DNA of 64,000 nucleotides, taken from the NCBI RefSeq assembly GCF_039531165.1, contig NZ_BAAAPN010000044.1, forward strand, positions 18,531-82,530, written 5' to 3'. Positions 59,008 to 64,000 of this stretch are shown here, piece by piece (the stretch's first letter is position 1; every line of letters begins with the position of its first letter). The notes under the pieces are model-generated. The model was given only the letters and a program-made list of their open reading frames with translations. It had not been told where the DNA came from and made no database searches. This DNA is from Nostocoides_A vanveenii (GTDB taxonomy: Bacteria; Actinomycetota; Actinomycetes; Actinomycetales; Dermatophilaceae). Made by a program: the position numbers and the translations under genes.

Positions 59008-61361
59008 ATGCCGCACACCCCCGAACGCCCGGATGGCACCTTCTCGATGAGGTCGCGCAGCGCGTCCTCTGGCTCGCCACGAGGATCGTCGACGCCGCCA
59101 ATCGCGAACGCGTCACGGGCGACGGGGTCAAGGTCGGTGGGCACCGGGCCAGCAGCGCGAGCCTGGTCACCACGATGACCGCCCTCTGGTTCGCGCACCT
59201 GGACGCCGCCGACCGCATCAGCGTAAAGCCGCACGCGTCGCCGGCCTTCCACGCGATCCAGTACCTCCTGGGCAATCTCGATCGGTCCTATCTGACGCGC
59301 CTGCGCGACTTCGGCGGTCTGCAGTCCTATCCCTCGCGGACCAAAGACCCCGACCACGTCGACTTCTCCACGGGATCGGTCGGACTCGGTCCGGCGGCGC
59401 CCCTCTTTGCCGCCGTCGCCCGGCGCTATGTCGATCCCCACTTCGGGCCGCGCCCAGCAAGCCGCTTCATCGCCCTGCTCGGGGATGCCGAACTCGATGA
59501 GGGCAATATCTGGGAGGCCGTCGCCGACCCGGCCACGCAGGGGCTCGGCAATGTCATGTGGGTCGTCGACTTCAACCGGCAATCCCTCGACCGGGTCGTC
59601 CCGGGCATTCGGATCCAACAATGGCGTGCCCAGTTCGCGGCGGCCGGGTGGCATGTCGTGGAGGTGAGATACGGGCCGCGTCTGCACGCGGCATACGGCA
59701 GGCCCGGGGGAGCGGGCCTGGAGGCGTGGATCGACGCGATGCCCAACGAGCGCTATCAATCCCTCTTCGGGATGGCACCGGCGGACGTACGTGAGCGTTT
59801 CCTCGACGGCGCCCCTGATGACGTCCAGACGTTCTGCGCCGCGCAGAGCGACGACGAACTCGCCTCTCTGGTAACGGATCTCGGCGGCCACGACGTTACC
59901 GCGATGCTCAACGCCTTTGCGGCCTGCGATGCCGTCACCGACCGGCCGAGCGTGGTCTTCGCCTATACCGTCAAGGGCTGGGGGCTGCCGCTGGCCGGCA
60001 ACCCGCGCAACCACTCGGCGGTGTTGAGCGGTGAGCAGATCGATGCCCTGCGTGCCCGGGTAGTGCTGACCGCGGACACCGAGTGGGACCGACTCGACCC
60101 CACGACAGCTGCCGGTCAACTCGCCGCGCTGCGGGCCGAGCACCTGCGTCACGACCCCGTGCAGACCCGCTCGCTCTTGCCGGTTCCGACGGCAACGGGG
60201 CTTTCGTCGGCCAAGCCGATGTCCACCCAAGAAGCATTCGGCCGGATCCTCGTCGGACTCTCTCGCATCGACGGCGTCGGCGATCACCTCGTGACGACCG
60301 CACCGGATGTGGCCACGTCGACCAATCTGGCCGGCTTCATCAACCGCACGGGTGTCTTCGCGCCCGAGGAGCGTCGCTCGTGGAGCCCCGATCCGCTGGT
60401 GAAGTGGTCGGAATCCCCTGCGGGACAACACATCGAGCTGGGCATCTCGGAGATGAACCTCTTCCTGCTGCTCGGTATGCTCGGCCTGACGTGGGATCAC
60501 AGTGATCAGCTGTTGCTGCCGGTGGGCACCCTCTACGACCCGTTCGTGCTGCGCGGTCTCGATGCCTATGTATATGCCGCCTACTCCGGCTCCCGCTTCG
60601 TCGTCGCCGGCACGCCGTCGGGCGTCACGCTGGCGCCGGAGGGCGGCGCGCACCAATCGACGATCACCGCGTCGGTCGGCCTGGAACTGCCCAACACCAC
60701 GCTCATCGAACCGGCGTATGCCGTGGCCCTCGACTGGCTCTTGTGCCACGCCCTCGCGCGGATCGCCGATCCCGGCCAGGGGGACGCGCTGGGCAAGACC
60801 GAGGATGGGTCCTACTACTTCCGCTTGACGACCCGCCCGCTCGACCCGGCGCCCTTCGAGGAAGCTCGCGCCCGGCTTGGCGATGCCACACTGAGGCGCC
60901 AGGTGCTTGCCGGGGCCTACCGGCTGCGTGACGCCGGCGGCGACGAAGGCGCACCCGTCGTTCAACTGGCCGCCTGTGGCGCTGTGCTGCCGGAAACGCT
61001 CGCTGCCGCAGCGGAACTCGCCGAGGAGGGCATCCTGGCTCATGTCGTCGACATCACCTCCGCGGACCGGCTGTATGCCGCATGGCAGCGCACGTTGCGC
61101 CAGGGCATTCGCACCGCAACGACGCCGTCGATCCCCGGGGCGCTGCGCGCCGCGTTCGACATGCGCGCCCCGATCGTCACCGTCCACGACGCGTCCTCGC
61201 ACACGCTGGCGTGGCTCGGCTCGGCTCTCGGCGTGCCCTGCGTCCCCCTCGGCGTCGACGCCTTCGGCCAGTCCGGTGCGGTGGCCGACCTCTATTCGGT
61301 CAACGACCTGACGCCGGGCTCGATCGTCAACGCCGCCCTGGCCGCCCTCGCCCTGCGGTGA
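59008..61361 (+). pseudogene. transketolase/AceE-like TPP enzyme, frameshifted near its 5' end
   Basis: The start ATG 59008, with AAAGGA 8 nt upstream, gives MPHTPERPDGTF. One base then seems missing at 59041-59045, and the family N-terminus continues in the next frame (LDEVAQRVLWLATRIVDAANRERV, VGGHRASSASLVTTMTALWF) without a stop to 61361. The TPP segment GDAELDEGNIWEA with FNRQSLDRVVPG resembles homodimeric pyruvate dehydrogenase E1. YVYAAYSGSRFVVAGTPSGVTLAPEGGAHQS is in the second half, and a transketolase C-terminal domain ends the protein. From ATG 59175 an uninterrupted 728-residue product is possible. The frameshift may be a sequencing error. Confidence 0.75.
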
Positions 61362-61406
61362 CCAGCCCGGCGCGGGCGGGAGAGCTGGGGCGGGCGTGGC
61401 GGGCTT

Positions 61407-62285
61407 TCAGGGGACGACGATGACCGGGACGGTCGAGTTGCGTAGGATCTTGGCGGCGCTGGAGCCGAGGAAGACCTGGGCCAGCTTGTGCGTGGACGAC
61501 GAGCCGACGACCAGCACGTCCTCGCGTCCCCACTCCACGGAGTCCATCGCCCCACCCCACGAACGGCCCTGCGCAAGAACGGCCTCCACATCGACGAGGC
61601 CTTGGTCGCGGAGGTGGGTCACCGCCTCGTCGAGTCCTGCTTGGGCCTGGGACTTCCACTGCGCGAAGATGTCCGACTCGTCATCGCGCATCGCCGAGAC
61701 CACCATCCGCCGGGGGCGCACCGCGAAGGTCACCAAGCGCAGGCTCGCCCCAATCCGGGCGCAGATGCTCGCGACCAGATCCAGCAGCGTCCAACTCGCG
61801 TCGTCATCGCGAAAGCCCATGGTCACGCGTGTGATCCGGCTGTCCGGGACGGGGCGATACCCCCGCGGCGCGATCGCGACCGGCACGGCGGCGGAGTGCA
61901 GCATACGGTCGGTCTTCGACGTCACCGTGACATAGCCGCGGGGGCCGTTCTCGCCGGAGCCGACGACGATCAGCGACGCACCCAGCGCGTCGACCTGCTC
62001 GCACACTGCTTGGGGGACAGAGCGTCCCGCGACCCACGTCGCAGTCGACACGACGTCCGTATGCCGTGCCAACACCTCCAGCGCCTCTGCGGCACTCGCG
62101 GCGCCCTCCTGCGCTGCCCACTGCTCGAAGTCGCGATCGGTGTCGCCGGCGACAGCTGTCTCCCAACCACGCGGCACCACGGTCAGCGCGTGGACGGTGT
62201 CATGCTCGGAGCGGGCGAACTGGCAGGCCAGATCGATCGCTCCGATGTCGTCCTTATGCGGGCTGTAGCAGACGAGATAGGTCAT
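61407..62285 (-). CDS. universal stress protein with two UspA domains
   Basis: A 292-residue tandem UspA protein. The first domain is MTYLVCYSPHKDDIGAIDLA ... LIVVGSGENGPRGYVTVTS and the second DVLVVGSSSTHKLAQVFLGSSAAKIL, the latter keeping most of the ATP-binding G-x2-G-x9-G(S) region. The ATG overlaps the permease stop (ATGA), so it is made with the APC transporter, a frequent pairing in actinobacteria. Confidence 0.92.
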   Translation of the reverse strand: MTYLVCYSPHKDDIGAIDLACQFARSEHDTVHALTVVPRGWETAVAGDTDRDFEQWAAQEGAASAAEALEVLARHTDVVSTATWVAGRSVPQAVCEQVDALGASLIVVGSGENGPRGYVTVTSKTDRMLHSAAVPVAIAPRGYRPVPDSRITRVTMGFRDDDASWTLLDLVASICARIGASLRLVTFAVRPRRMVVSAMRDDESDIFAQWKSQAQAGLDEAVTHLRDQGLVDVEAVLAQGRSWGGAMDSVEWGREDVLVVGSSSTHKLAQVFLGSSAAKILRNSTVPVIVVP

Positions 62286-63778
62286 CCGCGATCGTCCTCC
62301 AGGTCACGCCGCCGGCCGCTTGGCTCGGCGATCTCCTCGGGATCGCTGTAGTGATTGAGCGTGGCATTGCGCATGCCGTACAGCCAGTAGAAGGCGATGC
62401 ACAGCACGATCCAGATCAAGAAGATGACCCAGGTGATGGCCGCCAGGCCGTACATGATGTAGAGACACGCGGCGACCGTGAGAATGGGGGTGACCGGATA
62501 GCCGGGGACCTTAAAAGGACGCTCCAATTCCGGATGGGTGCGTCGCAGGACCATGATGCCGATCGCGACGACCGAGAAGGCCATCAGCGTGCCGATCGAG
62601 ACTGTGTCCCAGAGATAGTCGGCGGGCACGAAACCGCCGATCAGGGCGATGACGATCGAGACCACGACGGTGTTGAAGGTGGGGGTCATGGTCCGTTGGT
62701 TGACCTCGAGGAACTTCTTGGAGATCAGGCCGTCCCGGCCGACCGCGAACAGGATCCGGGTCTGACCATAAAGTGTCACCAGGGTCACGGAGAAGATCGA
62801 GATAACCGCGCCCGCGGCGAGGATCGTGCTCCACACCTCGTTGCCGGTGATCTCCTTGAGGATCAGCGCCAGGCCGGCATCGGCATTGTCCTTGTCCGCG
62901 AAGAAGGACGCGGGCTTGGCGGCGAGACCGGCGCCGGCCACCGCAAGGTAGATGCCCGAGACGATCGAGAGCGCACCGATGATGGCGCGTGGCAACGCTT
63001 TCTGTGGATCCTTGACCTCCTCACCCGCGGTCGCCACGGCGTCCAGACCGATGAAGGAGAAGAAGATCGTCCCGGCGGCGGCGCTCACGCCAGTGAAGCC
63101 CTTCGCGAAGAAGTTGGAGAAGTGATCGGCGTTGAAGGCGCTGAACCCGATGACGGAGAAGAGCGCAAGAACGGTGAGCTTGATCATCACCATGATCGCG
63201 TTGATCTTCGCTGACTCCGAGGCCCCCCGAATGAGCAGGAGCATGCACAGCAGCACCAGGACGACGGCCGGGAGGTTGATGATTCCGCCTGTGGGCACGT
63301 GGTCGGTGCCAGGAATCGGCGACACCGAAAGCGCATCGGGAAGCTGCCACCCGATCGTCTCGTGCAGAAGTTCGTTGAAATAGCCGCTCCACCCGACCGC
63401 CACAGCACCCGTCGCGACGCCATATTCGAGCAGGACGCAGCCGGCGATGATGACGGCGACGATCTCGCCGAGGGCGTGGTAGGCATACGAGTACGTCGAA
63501 CCGCTCACCGGAATCGCCGAAGCCAGTTCTGCGTAGCAGAGAGCGGACAGGCCGGCCGCGAAGCCGGCGATCATGAAAGAGACGAGGACTGCCGGACCGG
63601 CCTTGGGCACCGCCTCGCCGAGAACGAAGAAGATGCCCGTGCCGACGGTCGCGCCGACGCCGAACATCATCAGTTGAAAGGTCGTCAGGTTGCGCGGCAG
63701 TTCCTCGCCCTGATGGGGATGGTGCTGGAAGACGATCGGCTTGCGCCGCAACAACTGAGCAACGAGGGTGCCTGCCAT
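62282..63778 (-). CDS. APC-family amino acid permease
   Basis: A 498-residue transporter with about 12 hydrophobic helices. The first is preceded by LPRNLTTFQLMMFGVGATVGTGIFFVLGE, the substrate-binding GxG break of the APC fold, followed by CYAELASAIPVSGSTYSYAYHALGE and FFSFIGLDAVATAGEEVKDPQ. It is closest in style to cationic amino acid (CAT/YhdG-like) permeases; the substrate is unproven. The ATG at 63778 has AAAGGAG 7-8 nt upstream. Near gntR-acdS-TK it may import their substrate. Confidence 0.93.
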   Translation of the reverse strand: MAGTLVAQLLRRKPIVFQHHPHQGEELPRNLTTFQLMMFGVGATVGTGIFFVLGEAVPKAGPAVLVSFMIAGFAAGLSALCYAELASAIPVSGSTYSYAYHALGEIVAVIIAGCVLLEYGVATGAVAVGWSGYFNELLHETIGWQLPDALSVSPIPGTDHVPTGGIINLPAVVLVLLCMLLLIRGASESAKINAIMVMIKLTVLALFSVIGFSAFNADHFSNFFAKGFTGVSAAAGTIFFSFIGLDAVATAGEEVKDPQKALPRAIIGALSIVSGIYLAVAGAGLAAKPASFFADKDNADAGLALILKEITGNEVWSTILAAGAVISIFSVTLVTLYGQTRILFAVGRDGLISKKFLEVNQRTMTPTFNTVVVSIVIALIGGFVPADYLWDTVSIGTLMAFSVVAIGIMVLRRTHPELERPFKVPGYPVTPILTVAACLYIMYGLAAITWVIFLIWIVLCIAFYWLYGMRNATLNHYSDPEEIAEPSGRRRDLEDDRG

Positions 63779-64000
63779 GTCTGCACTCCTTTGACAACCG
63801 GTTAAAGAGTTGGGCCGAACGTAGTGCATTACTCGCCAGTACGCGAGGCATGATTTTCGGGTGTCCACCAACGCTTCTCCGCCCATAGTTTTGGCGGCTC
63901 TCCGACTCTCCGCGTGATGTGGTCCTGATGTGAGGGCTCGTGGCCCTGTAGCAGGCTGGGTGGTGTCTATGCATCCAGTCAGTCAGGACCACGAGCGTGT
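63779..64000. other. permease upstream region and possible mobile-element edge
   Basis: The first part holds the ribosome-binding site of the permease gene and the palindrome AACCGGTT. Beyond about 63895 a different pattern appears: GGCTCTCCGACTCTCCGCG, then an inverted pair GTGGTCCTGA (63919-63928) and TCAGGACCAC (63983-63992). A frame open to the edge starts at ATG 63969 (MHPVSQDHERV). This resembles the left end of an insertion sequence or another gene start, but the window ends too soon to decide. Confidence 0.3.

Overview
The window is about 64 kb of very GC-rich DNA with dense genes, frequent GTG starts, many start-codon/stop-codon overlaps and many apparently leaderless promoters (TAnnnT 6-9 nt before the start codon). 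Gene content (lexA-LysM-nrdR-nrdJ, SigE-family sigma factor, DUF3097, DUF4870, DUF6318, PemK-like toxin, HrcA/CIRCE control) points to an actinobacterium. The style resembles Micrococcales near the Intrasporangiaceae/Dermatophilaceae; that placement is inference, because there is no rRNA here.

Layout. 0-4.7 kb: the 3' part of a pyruvate:ferredoxin oxidoreductase (nifJ), a coupled dihydroorotate-dehydrogenase-like gene and a convergent maf. 4.7-11.4 kb: leuS behind a leucine-codon leader with a terminator, then comEA-comEC. 11.4-20.3 kb: lysR, sir2, the SOS/dNTP module lexA <-> LysM-nrdR-nrdJ with visible LexA and NrdR sites, then a decayed ECF sigma factor with its intact partner. 20.3-27 kb: tdh-kbl (threonine to glycine), SDR, VOC and alpha/beta-hydrolase genes, then a low-GC patch with a lipoprotein and a secreted protein of unknown function. 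27-36 kb: dinG, holA, rpsT, a Cys-rich two-gene operon, an epimerase, M48 protease plus PemK-like toxin, and lepA. 36.4-40.3 kb: a decaying accessory block with a frameshifted MFS transporter and an eroded phosphotransferase. 40.3-40.8 kb: a non-coding stretch with an array of tandem tetraloop hairpins. 40.8-52.7 kb: hemW, DUF4870, DUF3097, hrcA-dnaJ-rsmE, a SigE-family sigma operon, and HIT-phoH-ybeY-corC-era. 52.8-57 kb: asd, a 27-residue membrane peptide gene, an MpaB-like oxygenase, ACBP-YbaK and a GNAT. 57-64 kb: gntR-acdS-transketolase-like (a candidate ACC or amino-acid catabolic cassette), and an APC permease-universal stress protein operon.

The backbone comEA-comEC-holA-rpsT-lepA-hemW-hrcA-dnaJ-rsmE-HIT-phoH-ybeY-corC-era is a familiar actinobacterial gene order. 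It is interrupted by accessory blocks at 11.4-29.2, 30.9-34.4, 36.4-40.3 and 46.8-48.5 kb.

Repeats and motifs cut across the map. A 22-bp CCGG-centred repeat occurs in tandem at three intergenic sites. The octamer GGCATACG/CGTATGCC occurs about 44 times by eye, far above chance, and sometimes carries the otherwise rare Ile codon ATA. No tRNA, rRNA, CRISPR array or complete insertion sequence was recognised. Several single-base frameshifts fall in G/C runs, so sequencing error must be separated from real gene decay.
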